Notes: generated from the letters alone by a model not told the origin. Positions 50,301 to 60,081 are shown, counted from the first letter of the stretch. The stretch: DNA of 64,000 bases from Colias croceus (GCF_905220415.1 NC_059542.1:4340001-4404000); one strand, 5' to 3'. Translations and numbers: made by a program.

Positions 50301-50859
50301 AAATATTATTTTAACATCGAGACAAATATTATTTTGTGCCATTTATAATTATTAATTATAAAATATAAGCTTTTTGATTCTTTAATTAAAAATTATCCCC
50401 TTTAAGAAATTGTATTAGATTTGTTTTACAGTAAACGATGTATATATTATGTTTGACCTTAGAGCAATAATTTACGGTAATAATACAAATTTACCTTGAT
50501 CCTAACAATTAGCCTTTTATAAAATACCCAGAGAATATATTTATATTCCATTTTTATATTATAATATTCACATCAATTTTAATGTCTTTCTACACTATAA
50601 AGAAGAATTACAACAAAAAATATAGTACAAGAATAAGCGTGACAATCATTTTAATAAGTTTGAAATGAAAAATTTAAGTCACTTTTTCTTTTCAACTCAT
50701 ATTTTCGTACATTGTTTTTTTAACATACTTTAGCTAATCAGAATATACACTATTAGGAAAAAGAGTTTGGTTAATTTTTTTCGTAATAATTTATACTAAT
50801 TTTTACTCACCACTTCTGTTGTCTAACAGATCTCTATACCAGGAATACACACTCTCCAT
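31909..50859 (-). CDS. ELOVL: Very-long-chain fatty acid elongase (ELO/ELOVL family), seven coding exons
   Basis: This gene encodes the condensing enzyme of the ER-membrane fatty-acid elongation cycle, which joins malonyl-CoA to a long-chain acyl-CoA. The joined exons are 50811-50859, 48483-48673, 46388-46468, 43012-43174, 39617-39753, 37205-37393 and 31909-32031. They total 933 nt, giving 310 residues plus a TAA stop, and intron phases agree throughout (1,0,0,1,0,0). Visible motifs are a GP..M..RKPFxLR block (about 47-60), KFTEFFDT (119-126, the KxxExxDT signature), HVIHH (142-146, the catalytic HxxHH box), NxxxH...MYxYY (172-183) and TxxQxxQ (203-209). Hydrophobic segments fit the usual seven-helix ELO fold, and the length is typical. 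The start has A at -3 and G at +4, with an in-frame TAG 18 nt upstream. By residue pattern it resembles the insect ELOVL7/AAEL008004-like group; that subgroup call is from memory of the family. The C-terminus (RRRPVS) lacks a canonical KKxx signal. Introns are 2.0-5.2 kb and rich in mobile-element remnants. Confidence 0.95.
32063..32310. mobile_element. Foldback MITE in elongase intron 6, next to the acceptor
   Basis: 248 bp with long imperfect inverted ends: TAATAACTCAG, a GC-rich CCCCCGGAATCACAGACAC, then ACAATAGAAAAT, mirrored at 32270-32310. A second inner inverted pair follows (CAGATCGGGCCGCTCGGGGC against GCCCCAAGCGGCCCGATCGG). The outer end is 31 bp from the exon 7 acceptor. TSD is ambiguous because the ends are TTAATAA/TTATTAA. 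Confidence 0.8.
33419..33709. mobile_element. Harbinger-type MITE (291 bp) in intron 6
   Basis: Inverted ends GGCTGGTTGCAGAGCTTGAC with flanking TAA (33416-33418, 33710-33712). Interrupted by a second, perfectly palindromic insert at 33473-33554. Confidence 0.8.
33473..33554. repeat. Perfect 82-bp palindrome nested in the MITE
   Basis: Reads GGGCGTATTCAGAAAGAAAG inward from both ends and is centred on repeated TTATAAGCGC. ATA flanks both sides, suggesting an insertion with a 3-bp duplication. No mismatch and no loop. Confidence 0.9.
35594..36062 (-). mobile_element. Chimeric Helitron-like element (469 bp) in intron 6
   Basis: CTAG end at 35594 preceded by A, TC end at 36061-36062 followed by T. 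The CTAG-side third resembles one lepidopteran repeat family (CGGTCCGTCCCGGCTTCGCC). The TC-side part resembles the family at 52001-52185 (CTTCCTCGATAAATGAACTA...TCAGCTTTATAATATTAG). So it looks like a fusion of two families. Confidence 0.65.
36616..37073. mobile_element. MITE with TACAGGGTGTCCCAC ends in intron 6
   Basis: Inverted ends TACAGGGTGTCCCAC / GTGGGACACCCTGTA with TA on both sides. It contains a near-perfect 118-bp foldback at 36708-36825. It ends 131 bp from the exon 6 donor. A decayed relative lies at 43253-43536. Confidence 0.75.
36708..36825. repeat. 118-bp near-perfect inverted repeat inside the MITE
   Basis: Arms start GCTGCGCGAAGCTAGAGAAG and run about 57 bp. They differ only by the length of an A/T run at the centre. 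Confidence 0.85.
37205..37393 (-). CDS. ELOVL: Elongase exon 6: residues 208-270
   Basis: The acceptor is TTTGCCGCAG and the donor GTGAGT, both phase 0. The exon begins VQFVLIFSHQLQ, completing TxxQxxQ, and contains the last two membrane helices (CQYPRVFVYWIAMHGFLFLF) and the cytosolic start of the tail (DFYKARYNKGERKARMNMG). Confidence 0.94.
37552..37620. repeat. (CA)n microsatellite in intron 5
   Basis: A nearly pure CA/AC run interrupted by a few AAAC steps, just upstream of exon 6 in the transcript direction (GT-rich on the sense strand). Confidence 0.95.
37690..37840 (+). mobile_element. LINE 3' tail
   Basis: GGGAAGGGACTGGCTTTCTT...GGTGAAATAAAGATTTATTT followed by a (TTTTA)n run: the 3' end of a non-LTR element. 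No coding part. Confidence 0.6.
37851..38042. mobile_element. Foldback MITE with GGCTAGGGGG ends, one end palindromic
   Basis: Arms of about 70 bp (GGCTTTCTGTTAGCGTAGCG...) are inverted copies around a short AT-rich loop near 37955. Outside them are CCCCCTAGCCAAGT and its complement. The left end is preceded by a mirror copy of that end (ACTTGGCTAGGGGGGCTG), giving a second, 33-bp palindrome at 37851-37883. Confidence 0.75.
38043..39616. other. Intron 5 remainder
   Basis: AT-rich intronic sequence with no recognisable element. Confidence 0.6.
39617..39753 (-). CDS. ELOVL: Elongase exon 5: residues 162-207
   Basis: The acceptor (CTTACAG) joins with the split Gly162 codon and the donor is GTATGG in phase 0. 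It encodes GHSTFFALLNTFVHIVMYFY followed by YMVSAMGP, the lysine/tryptophan stretch YIWWKKYLT, and the first half of the TxxQxxQ motif. The GTATGG donor is weaker than the others, but the frame and the family match support it. Confidence 0.93.
40951..41369. mobile_element. Candidate piggyBac-type MITE in intron 4
   Basis: TTAA on both sides (40947-40950, 41370-41373) and inverted ends GGCCTTAATAGGG / CCCGATTCAGGCC, with imperfect match. Inside, TTAAAACAACCATGCCCT occurs twice as a direct repeat (about 41083 and 41237). No transposase. Confidence 0.45.
41733..42138 (+). mobile_element. Old Helitron-like element split by a second one
   Basis: The outer copy starts TCTATACTTAGAATATTATA and contains GGTCCGATTTGAAACATTCT. 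It breaks at ...TATAGCCCA, resumes after 42049 as TTTATCAAGAAAGGCTTATA, and ends near CACAGCTTG (a mutated CTAG). The insert lies at exactly the A/T step that would rejoin the family sequence. Confidence 0.7.
41839..42049 (-). mobile_element. Helitron-like element nested in the outer copy
   Basis: CTAG at 41839-41842 preceded by A and terminal GA (TC in its orientation) at 42048-42049 followed by T. Internal CTTCCTCGATAAATGGGCTA and (GTTT)n match the 52001-52185 family. Confidence 0.75.
42757..42905 (+). repeat. Dispersed repeat shared with 8228-8372
   Basis: AAAGTTTGAATTAAATCCGT...AACGGAGTCAGTTACATACA, diverged from the copy near 8.3 kb. A lepidopteran interspersed repeat of unknown class. 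Confidence 0.5.
43012..43174 (-). CDS. ELOVL: Elongase exon 4: residues 108-162, catalytic HxxHH
   Basis: The acceptor (TTTGATTAG) joins in phase 0 and the donor is GTATGT after the first base of Gly162. The exon carries CWWYYFSKFTEFFDT, FFVLRKK and the histidine box HVIHH, so it holds most of the active site. G-I-M-P-M-S-V-W-F-G follows, as in ELOVL1/7-like enzymes. Confidence 0.95.
43253..43536. mobile_element. Decayed MITE related to 36616-37073
   Basis: Ends TATACAAGGATCCCGCCGTC and GCGACGGTGGGGAAACCTGTATA are eroded versions of the TACAGGGTGTCCCAC ends, with shared GAGCTTAGTA inside. A piece of the element at 44661 (CCGGCCGAATTGAGAACCTC) sits within it. Confidence 0.5.
44078..44120. repeat. 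Short tandem repeat of TATATAAGGACA/TTG
   Basis: Three imperfect copies of TATATAAGGAC in about 43 bp. Confidence 0.6.
44661..44895. mobile_element. MITE with AACCGACTTCAAA ends in intron 3
   Basis: Inverted ends AACCGACTTCAAA / TTTGAAGTCGGTT. It contains CCGGCCGAATTGATAACCTC as in 43328-43369. A solitary end lies near 4030. Confidence 0.65.
45516..45743 (+). mobile_element. Helitron-like element (TC...CTAG) in intron 3
   Basis: Starts TCTACACTAATATTATAAAG, has the (GTTT)n stretch, ATCCCGGAAATCCCACGGGA, and ends GGCGGAAAGCTAG, inserted between A and T. Same family as the fragment in the twin Harbinger elements. Confidence 0.75.
46388..46468 (-). CDS. ELOVL: Elongase exon 3: residues 81-107
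   Basis: An 81-bp exon in phase 0/0 between TTTACACAG and GTAAGTC. It encodes the luminal-loop segment with GWWG and FRCQLVDYS, which matches the F[RK]CxPVDYS block of animal elongases, with Leu at the usual Pro position. It is short but has clean splice sites on both sides. Confidence 0.92.
46962..47315 (+). mobile_element. SINE/short LINE copy with poly(A) in intron 2
   Basis: Starts at TGGAAGTGGGAG, has GCACGAATTGGGCCACGCTC, a C/T-rich middle, and the LINE-type 3' end TTATGGGCGGCGTGTATCGC, then about 26 A. Flanked by the 9-bp duplication ATATAAGTG (46953-46961, 47316-47324). Its open frames are not genes. Confidence 0.8.
48483..48673 (-). CDS. ELOVL: Elongase exon 2: residues 17-80
   Basis: Flanked by an acceptor (TTCCAG) and a GTAAGT donor. 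It starts with the last two bases of Asp17 and runs through DPRVKDWP, the first membrane helix, and the conserved GPSLMANRKPFELR segment that faces the cytosol/ER boundary in ELO proteins. It ends with IFYE in phase 0. Confidence 0.93.
50060..50228. mobile_element. MITE-like element with AAGTGAAACTTCT ends
   Basis: Inverted relative of 5796-5982, lying in intron 1. Ends AAGTGAAACTTCTTTATCGG and TTATAAAAAAGTTTCACTTC. Confidence 0.6.
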
Positions 50860-50891
50860 CTTTGGAATAGGCCCCTAGCAACTAATTATAT
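50811..50891 (-). CDS. ELOVL: Elongase exon 1: 32-nt leader plus residues 1-16
   Basis: An acceptor (TTACAG) lies just upstream at 50892-50897. The exon then has 32 nt of leader, the ATG at 50857-50859, and codes MESVYSWYRDLLDNRS plus one base of an Asp codon. The donor is GTGAGT. An acceptor before the ATG means at least one noncoding exon lies upstream (at higher coordinates). The in-frame TAG in the leader fixes this ATG as the start. Confidence 0.9.
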
Positions 50892-50897
50892 CTGTAA

Positions 50898-52000
50898 CAA
50901 TGAAAAAATGTTATTAATCACATGGGCTCGGTATGATATAATTTTTATAATTAAGCTAGTTAGTACAAAGGCGTGGACCCGTCAGTTTTCGTGACTCGCC
51001 GTTTATTTCAGGCCGCTGAGGGCCAACCGTAATTCGTATTAATAATTTGGACTTTGAAACTTTTCATTCCTAAAATTCGCTAGGTAAACAATTGTGAATT
51101 TTCATATGGCCACATATAACAGTTATATGAACCGGTAATCACAAGTTATTTAATTGCATTATTCTTATTGCATTAACAATGTTTAGCGTGGTTTAGCTGC
51201 TATAGAACAATTATCATTTGTAGGACATATTAAACAATCATTATTAGTTATATCGGGATGTATTATCATTGTAATTCTAACAAATAAATTACTTAAATAT
51301 AAAAACGTACATAGCGGACACGGAAAATATGGAAATATGTAGTATTGTTATTTTAGAACAAATATTTACCTATTCGCATAGATTTATGTTGATACTATAT
51401 CGTGGAGTATTGTGGCCGTGTCGAGTGTTGTATGGCGGAAGTATCACATTAACATTACGGCACTGTCCTTAAAAACTAGTAGTTTGCAGATTTCGCATAC
51501 AGAATGTGTGATTAAGAGAATTTCCGGCAGTTGCGCCACAATGAGCCGTATAGGTATGAAGAGAAAGAGGCCAAATTAAAAACGCAATAACCGAATTACC
51601 TACAATTATCAAATTAAAGATTATTTATTAATACCATAAATAATTGGAACTCTACTACTACTACTATCTAGTAGGTGTTAATTAAAACGAGAATAATGCA
51701 AGCACGTGTTTAGCAGATGTAAGTGAACTTGGTGAGAGCACGAGCAAATTTGAAATTTGACAAAACATCGGAAGTCAGATGTTAGCACGTTTGTTTTAAG
51801 CGTTATGCCACTTCGTGCTATTGTCACGTTCCATGAACTGCTATCATATAACATTATTACATGGTAACGCTAGAAATGTTGATACAAATAGCATGCGGCT
51901 CATATGTTGTATGTAAACCTAAACGAGCGACTATTTTCTATGTTCAGATTCCAAAGCAAGCTTGCTTTGAATGTATTCGAAGGAAATCTTTTCGCTTTTA
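50898..52000. other. Elongase upstream DNA or leader intron
   Basis: AT-rich; no exon or element seen. Probably intron if a leader exon lies further upstream. Confidence 0.5.
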
Positions 52001-52185
52001 TCTATACTAATATTATAAAGCTGAAGAGTTTGTTTGTTTGTTTGTTTGAACGCGCTAATCTCGGGAACTACTGGTCCGATTTGAGAAATTCTTTCGGTGT
52101 TGGATTGCCCATTTATCGAGGAAGGTTATAGGCTATATATTATCACGCTACGAACAACAGGGGTGAAACCGCGCGGAGCAGCTAG
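52001..52185 (+). mobile_element. Helitron-like element, 185 bp (TC...CTAG)
   Basis: Starts TCTATACTAATATTATAAAG, has (GTTT)n, ATCTCGGGAACTACTGGTCC, ATTTATCGAGGAAGG, and ends GCGCGGAGCAGCTAG. Inserted precisely between A (52000) and T (52186). Best-preserved member of its family here. Confidence 0.8.
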
Positions 52186-52689
52186 TTAAGGATAAAATGT
52201 GTCAAATCAAACGAGTAAGAAAATAAACAAACAGAAATTTGCGTGACTCTGTATGTTATTTTAATTACACAGTAGTATTATTGACACGCTCAGCATCATT
52301 TTTATCTTCTTTTTAAAGATGATAATGTCATATTATGTTAAGGGTCATAATGATTGAGAAGCATAAAACATTGGAACAAAATAAGAAACAAACAATCAAG
52401 ATCACAGCACTGACACCAAAACAACAATGATCCCGCTTAACACTGAGTCCAATCTTACACAACCAGCTATTATGCTCGACCTTGACTCGGTCGAAGCGAA
52501 ATTCACTCCCACTTACACTTGAAACATGAAAGTAAATTGAGTAGGAATTTGGAACTGTAAGGTTTCGCCGCATGAGTTCTTTAGGCATTGGAGTCATCAA
52601 TATGGTTATTATGTCGTTAAAAGCGATGATAAAAGTATTATACTATGCTTTTGACTCGGTCAGTCGGTCATCGAGAGTTACGCAAGCTC

Positions 52690-53100
52690 AACCCGCTAAT
52701 TCGCTTGATTGTATAACATAGTTGAGATCGCGGTATTTCTCAAAACGGTCGGAGGAGGAAAGGAAACAGGTGACAGTGGTTCGTCTCGTATCGCCTGCGA
52801 GTGCGGAGCGGCAACTTTCACCGCGAGCACGGCGCGGGCGCAGCGAGGCGCTGGCTGGCGCACGGGCCGCAACGTGCGCTTTACGTAAGGACATTGCGCC
52901 AGACTCCCGCCGCCGCGCTTCGCCCTGTGGAACCGGTGACCCACTGCCACAAAGCCGCACCCCACTCCTCGACATTCATCCCATAGAACGTTCTCAAACA
53001 TTGCGTTACATATGTTACGTGCCTTCGAGTACGAAACGATGTTTATGTATTCTTTCAAACACAATTTCACTTCATTGCTGAAGGTGAATACCAACCAGAG
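52690..53100. promoter_or_regulatory. CpG-rich patch upstream of the elongase start
   Basis: About 250 bp of CG-dense sequence (core 52790-52960) in an otherwise AT-rich region, 1.9 kb upstream of the coding start. Open frames exist on both strands (119 codons plus, 135 codons minus), but they look like a by-product of high GC and match no family I know. In insects such patches often mark promoters or first exons. A noncoding leader exon of the elongase or an alternative start is the simplest reading. Confidence 0.35.
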
Positions 53101-56100
53101 CATTACATTATGAAAAATTAATTATTAATGAAAAAATATTTTGATGACCCAAATTACATTTAGCAATTAGTGTGACTGTAACAAAACTATATACGAAATT
53201 AGTTTCAGTAATGCAATTCGCAGTAATGTCGCGTGCCTACTGTTACTGAAAGTTAGTGATATAAAAATTTCTACAACATACCATAACAAACACTGCGCTG
53301 TTATTTGAATACCTACTTATATTTGTTCTAATTTTTAAATTTCATCTGTAATTATGATAATAAAGTATGATCTGGTCGTTTATAGTGTGATGAATTTCTC
53401 CCGAACAGTTTTTAATTTAACAGATTTAAGATTTTATTAGAATGGTATACAAAATCAGTTTATCTTCTAATCTATTTTAAGCGAGAAGAGAGTAGGTATT
53501 ATCAGAAATAGATGATTTAGAAATACACGATAATTGCTCTAATAGAAAGAGTTTCTGGAGACCAATCAATCCTAATCAAACGATTAATTATATTATTTAT
53601 TATTGCATTACATCTATGCACAGATAAACATGCGTAAACAATGCGACATCCTTATCTACGTGGTTAATTTGTCTAGACAAATACACAATTACCTATATTA
53701 TTTCAATGTCAAGTATCGAGTGCCTACAGTAGTAACTAACGGGAAGGTAGAAACTTGATAGGAATCAACACTTCGTTGGGCCAGTTATGATACATTACAA
53801 TCGGTTATCTTATCTTTCGATATCATGCAATTTTCACGTTAACACAACACGATGACTAATCGTGTGTTGTGACTAATGGTAAGGTGTTAAAAAAATCTAT
53901 CGATAAACCTAAATTTCCGTAGAATTCGAAACCTTTGTCATAGTCATCAATGATAACGCCCTAATATATTAATATTAGGGGGCGATAGTAGTAATAATAG
54001 CATAGTAAGGCCGATACTGTGACCCAAGGATTTCAATCATTAGAGCTGAACATCTTTAAATCGTATGCTTATAATTTATAGTTCCACCAAACGGTAGTCA
54101 ATTAAAATTGAAGAGTTTAGAATCTAACGATACTGGATAGAAAATCTATAAGTCATTTGTATTGTAGTTTGTAAAACTTAAGAGTTTGCTTTTGCGCTTA
54201 TCTCAGGAACTACGTCGTAATACGCAAATAGGTAGTCTATTTCTATTTATCTAGGAAGGTTGTCATAATGCCAAGACTTAATGGGAGCTAAGCAATGCGA
54301 GCAAAACCGCGTAGCTCAGTTAGTGGGTCATAATTAACGACCAAGTGTACTGGAATGTATCCATTTTAGTCAATTATGATTATTTTCAAATAATTTATAA
54401 TTAGTTTTAAAAAACAGAATAAAACATATCTGACAGTATAATCATCATCAGTCTTTGTTAGGTCACATTGCAACCCATGTGTACTACGTCGTCGAGGACG
54501 GCAAAAAGGCGAAAATCCACCACGCTAGCCATGCTATGTTACAGTTGAAGTAAATAATAGGAATCGGTTCACGGGACATTTTTAAAGTGAAATTTTTTTG
54601 GCGCGATGAGAGCAAGTTTTCAAGGTCTCGTTTTGACAATACCATCACGTCATAGAGTAAGGCGACGATTTTGGTATCTTTGAATCTTGTCAAAAAAAGT
54701 TTTACTTTTGACACGTGCACAATAGTAAAACTTTTTCACTCGGCACACAAGCTTTTTATCTTACGTTTAATATGATACGTAACATTACGAAAACGAACAG
54801 ATGGATAAATCCTTAAAAACATCAGCATGTGAAGTTTTATATGTAAATCGCATTCATTAGATTTACCCAAACAATAGTTGCTTATTGACGTCAATATTAG
54901 TTACCTAAAGATACAATTATTATAATGTTATTTTTTGTTTTACGTTACATAGGTACTTCACAATTGTTTATTACGTACCTAATGATAATACTTTAAATTT
55001 AAAACAACTCTTTGCACTTTAATAATTATTCAAATCTACAATTCAACTTCAATCTCCGGACTCCGATAGATAAAGAAGAAGGGTACTTAAAGATTTTATA
55101 GTATCAGTAGAATTATATTATGTAAAATGTACACAATACACACGTACACACGTTTTGTTACATTTCAGGGTTTCGTAACAAATTTGTAAAACGGGACACC
55201 ATTATGAGACTTCGCTGTACGTCTGTCTGTCTGTCACCAGACTCTTAAAAAACAATAGCTATCAAAAAATATAAAATTTAAAATATGTATTATCTAGATA
55301 TGTATTTTATTGTAAAATATTATTATTACAAAAATAACTTATTTTTACGAAAGTCGAAACCCTTAGTGTCGCAAGTTCGACCCACCCTTACCCGGTTTTT
55401 TTTACACAAGTCTAATCCTGACTCTACGCATGGGAAATACTGGATGAATTTCCCACGTATCGTAATTTATAACTTTAACGGAATTAAATAATGTTTAACA
55501 AAATATTTTGTTATTCACAGCTTAAATGAGCCTTTTGTATCAGGCGCCGAAGAATTATAAACACCGTTAGATAAAAGATTTTGAGGTCTTTCGAAAAATT
55601 GCGATCCGCAAGTAGGTACTGCTTATCATATAACGTAGAATGTTAACATTAGATCTACAGGTAATCTACCATCATACCAAAGAGTTAGGTTATTTGGTTT
55701 ATTGAAAAAAGTTGTAGCATAGGAATATAGAATCTCGCGAAGCGTGGATCCGTCGAATTACAACCTGCACCTGGCAGACGTTTGGGAAAAGATAATTCTC
55801 GGCGTACACAGCTGCGACAGCGATATTATATTCGCAAAATAGTCTAGCGAAACAGAATGCGTTAAATTGCAAGCAAATGATTACAAATGTTCGACGGCAT
55901 CAAAACACGATTTAGATAAAGTAAGTAATATTTATGAAAAAATTTAATTGCCTGAATTAAAATTGTATCCGTTATATTGTAGGCAATAAAAAAGCTTAAA
56001 AGCTTTAAATTAGCAAATTTTCAAAACTATCATTACAATTTACGATACGAAACGAATAAATAAGAACACGCTAAGTAGATGACTGAGTCATAGAGTCATC

Positions 56101-56144
56101 AGTAGAGTAAGCTCTACCTCAATAACTCTATAATACAAAAAAAT
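53101..56144. other. Mostly AT-rich DNA with decayed repeats
   Basis: Holds a decayed Helitron-like stretch (about 54175-54325), an AAGTGAAA foldback (54584-54740), a small hairpin (53958-53983) and a lepidopteran repeat fragment (about 55170-55402, GAGACTTCGCTGTACGTCTG...). No gene supported. Confidence 0.5.
54584..54740. mobile_element. Foldback MITE-like element
   Basis: Ends AAAGTGAAATTTTTTT and AGTAAAACTTTTTCACT are inverted. The core differs from the 5796/50060 pair, so it may be a separate family sharing the end. Confidence 0.4.
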
Positions 56145-56361
56145 GTGAAGTCCCATGTCCACAAGTGCAAGGAGCAGATGCATTGTGTTGCACTGATGTA
56201 TGCTGTTTCACTGATCGATTTTTCTTTAGGGCCAAGAAGGTGATTAGCCTTCTGTGTCCTGCCTGACCGAGACATTTTTGTTTATTCGTCTCCACCGGGA
56301 TTCGAACCCAGGACCACCCAGTTCTACGCTCACGCGTCAAACATTTTACCGAGGAGGCGGT
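56145..56361 (-). mobile_element. tRNA-derived SINE, second copy
   Basis: Same family as 6674-6885. The B box on the minus strand reads GGTTCGAATCC and the 5' end starts CCGCCTCCTCGGTAAAATG, with a damaged A box. Confidence 0.8.
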
Positions 56362-59195
56362 CAAACTCTATAATATAGTTCTATAATACTTTTTCTTTCT
56401 CGCAATTATACAATATGCTGCTCATTGCTCACCTTAATCTAACCCTCCTTTTGACCCTGCGGGTTAAAAACAAACAGCAAACACAATCATCGCGGGAAAG
56501 ATTTGCTTTTTTTTAACGTTGACGTAGGTAACTTGTTTAAAGAAACAAGTTTATATATCAAATCAATTCCGGATAAAATATTTTAGATGAAATCACGATC
56601 ACTATGTTAATTTCGGTGACGATAGCTATTTACGGTCATTTTTTTGCCACATCGCCGCTAAATAAGATTTGACCCGTACAATGGATGCATGGTTATTCGA
56701 TAATTAATATCCTTTATATAAAAAAATCCTTTTTATATATTACATAGGATAAACTTATCAACATCAACATTCCAATCAGGACTATCGCTGCAAATTACAA
56801 AGAAACAAAACTACGATAATAGTAGACTGTAGAAATGGTTTAACCAAAACAATTTGCATTAACTACGTATTTTAAATTTTTACAAGGTTTACATACAGGT
56901 AACTTATTTTTCTTATGTTGCTTTAACCTTTCTATAGCATAAGAAAGAATGGCATTGAGGGTTTTACCGATTGCAATTCGTAGGGCAGTAAATATTTCAG
57001 ACCGCAAGATTGGCATAAATCCTTTACCGCACGTAGTTACAAAACTCAAAAGTATAAGTAATAGGTACCCACATAATAATTAAATGCAAAAAGAGTCAAC
57101 ATAAAAAATCTACTTTAGATATTTTGTTTCGTCTGTTACCTTTACTTTTAGTCCAGTAGTAGTTAACTTAGTTAATAATTAATTTACCTTTTGTTACCTA
57201 CTTGGTTAGAGTACAATTTAAACTAAAGCATTAGCTACTTAAATTATTCTGTGACTAAAAGTTATTAGGAATCTTTTAAGACAAGCATTGAGTAACCACA
57301 TTTCGTAGTGCCTAGATGCTCCTCAAAAATACTAATTTTGATGTTTATGTTTTTTATGTTTATATTTAAATAACCTGCTCTTAATAACAATAGTTTTTAA
57401 ACTATTATTAGGATAAATCTCGCACCGGATTATTGCCTGAAACCGGTTGTACACAATGATCTAGGAAAAACAAGTAGGAATAATTACTTTAACAATAAAA
57501 AATATACACATTTTGTGTTATTACTTCTGGTCTTAATATTGAACTGAATGTTCTAGTACAGTAATAGTAGATCAACCGGTTTATTTACGTGCCTTAATTT
57601 TAAGGAAGGGTAAGAAAAATAAAAGATACTTATCAACAGAAATGAGGAAAACTTTAACGGAAGTTAAAATAATCACACAGAAGTTATAAATAACTTTAAA
57701 AACACATGACAATAAGACATTAATTTCAATTATTAATAAGAATTTACTATAGAGTAAGTTATTAAAGGACCTTTAATACCTATGCTATATTGTATATATT
57801 TGCAATTCTTTTTATGAATAAAACAATAATAAAGTGAGAAAGTGATCTATACGATGGTTTTACGTAACATGCATTGTACTTGCCGCTAGCCATAAGTTGT
57901 GACTTGCGAACAATTCAATGTGTTGGCTATGGCCGAATCAAATCCTTAATTAATAATGACAATGCGTGCATGTTCATCGAACACCATATAATATCCTTTT
58001 GATAAAAAAATGCTAACATAGTCGATTCACAGTATGCGACTGCTAGACATTTTTTTAATTGGCATGGACACATGGAGGTTAACGTAAATTTAAAAAAAAC
58101 TGTAATGATTTCTAAATAACAATAACTCATTAATTTTTTCGTCAATCGTCATGTAAAATAAACTTTTCCGCCACAAAGGGGTTGAACTCTGCCAGAAAAC
58201 AAAGTAACAACCGCCTATTTTATTCCTTGTCAAGTAAGTGAGCATTTTCAACCCCATTACAAAATATTTTACCATTGCGGTTCTTTGCTATTGGTTTTAG
58301 TTTTTCCTACAGAAGGCATCGTGGTGTCATCTAATATCTTAATATATTAATCCATATCAATGAAGCTAATTAGATATATCATACTATTGTTTTTTTATTA
58401 TTTTGATTATCAGCTTTATTACCATGACACCAAAAGTATATGGAACAGTATATTAACGACGCTACTAAAACTACACAACAATAAAACATAATATTATAAA
58501 ACAAGTACTATATAGTAAATATATTAAATTAAAGGTTTAATATATTCAGATAGGAGAGCTGTCACTGAATCTAGTAAAATTGCGTGTCGACATACATAGG
58601 TACGCATAGAAAGAAGTAAAGAATATTTACTCACAAATAATACGATCGTTTCCACGCCACAATATGTGAATAATGGATATGGTTAAGCAATTAACATCTT
58701 GTTAATTGCGTATATTTTTTCAAAGAGAAAGACGTTGCGATCGAGCATATTTACTCCAAAAACATTAAATGATAACTCTATGTTGAACAACAATGTATTG
58801 CAAATTTAAAAACCCATTCAAAGGTTAACCTATATATTGATAACATCCTTGAAAACGCTAAAATGGTTTATGATGTAGGTTAATTAAAAGATTTAGAGGT
58901 TCTTTGTAGGTTGGGGCACAAAGTCAAATTCCATTTATGTAAAGTTATTTGCAAATATGTATGTACATATATTAGGTAGGTATGTATCAAAAAAGCTATG
59001 ATTTTCCAATATCGCTACTTAAGTAGAAAAATTAAAATTACTGTTTTCGAGTCATATAAAGTATAGAAATAATGGAACACTTCCATTAACTTACAAATAC
59101 TATAAAAAATAACCTTTCATCCATGTATTAGCGTTATCGATACACGAAATAATAATATTAATAGATCGATAGTTAAATTAATACAGTACAGTTAT
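56362..59195. other. AT-rich DNA, no gene recognised
   Basis: Minus-strand frames of 60-70 codons at 56840-57049 and 57927-58275 show no family signature that I know. Confidence 0.5.
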
Positions 59196-59201
59196 ACTTA
59201 C

Positions 59202-59550
59202 ATATTTGTTATCCGGTATAGTTATGCGCGTAAGGACGAAAACTCCTCGGAATTTTATTAGCGCGCGTGATCACCGATTGAATACAAATAAAAAATAGAG
59301 CTATTCGACTTTCCCGTATCACGTTGCACGGTTGCGCGGGCGCAGGTGTAAACGCTCCACGACGACGGCACAGCAAGCAGTGATTGAGACTACTGGCGGT
59401 TGCCGACGCGCGACAGTCGCTCGCTCGCGTCATCAGACGTCACTGATGCAATACGCACCTGACACCGCCGCGCCGGTATTCAGCAACCACCTTCTAGCTG
59501 CTTCCGACGCTGTGGACACTGGGCCCCCACTGCTCCCCACTTGTTAATTA
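59202..59550 (-). promoter_or_regulatory. CpG-rich candidate first exon/promoter with consensus donor
   Basis: A GC-rich block whose minus-strand lower end is a consensus GTAAGT donor (59196-59201). It lies 8.3 kb upstream of the elongase exon 1, which needs an upstream noncoding partner because it begins at an acceptor. A 74-codon minus frame inside (59209-59433) is not recognisable. I read it as a likely noncoding first exon plus promoter. Confidence 0.42.
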
Positions 59551-59578
59551 AGCAAGAAAAACCATAAACATTACTCAC

Positions 59579-59629
59579 CAACTGATTTTGTATCACAGAC
59601 AACGACTCCGTGTTTAAACTATGATATAC
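59579..59629 (-). other. Candidate 51-bp exon (AG...GTGAGT)
   Basis: On the minus strand this 51-bp piece has a good acceptor (TTGTTTTCAG) and a strong donor (GTGAGT at 59573-59578). Its length is a multiple of three, and one frame is open for all 17 codons, while the other two have early stops. It could be an alternative leader exon of the elongase or an exon of an upstream gene outside the window. I do not recognise the peptide. Confidence 0.35.
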
Positions 59630-60081
59630 CTGAAAACAATTAATATTTTGTTAATAATTGGCATCGATAATCGATTACTGTTTTAATTATAAGCTAGAGC
59701 CTACAAGTCCACTACAATAAAACAATAAGACGAATTAGTAGGTATTACCTACTACATTTAGAAAGATTTTCACTGGAAGTGATCAACTTTCATAATTTAC
59801 ATTTTTAATGAAAAGTTTAGAAAATTTTTTGTTAAATTTTTTGTATGTTATAGTCGGAAACGTAACTGGTGCATCACTTGCTGGTAAGCGCATCGACCGT
59901 CCATGAAAATTTGCAGAACCATAAAGGGCATCTGAGTGTCTTTAACGTCTCCGAAAATCATTTGCCGATTTAAAAGATATGGGAAAGAAAGGATTGGTGA
60001 GGGGAATAATCAATAAAGGAAAGGATTGGTAACTGCAGGAAAAAGGATACGGGCCTGAGGATTCACTCCGGATTCACTAAC

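Noticed and set aside
52696..53103. 119- and 135-codon frames on opposite strands as coding genes
   Set aside because: Overlapping frames on both strands are a product of the CpG-rich patch; neither resembles a known protein.
56840..57049. 69-codon minus frame with Lys/Cys-rich end as a small gene
   Set aside because: It looks protein-like in places, but has no splice partners or known motif, so it is too weak to report as a gene.
57927..58275. Overlapping minus frames as a broken transposase
   Set aside because: I tried to read the frames as a DDE transposase across shifts, but found no catalytic motif or inverted ends.
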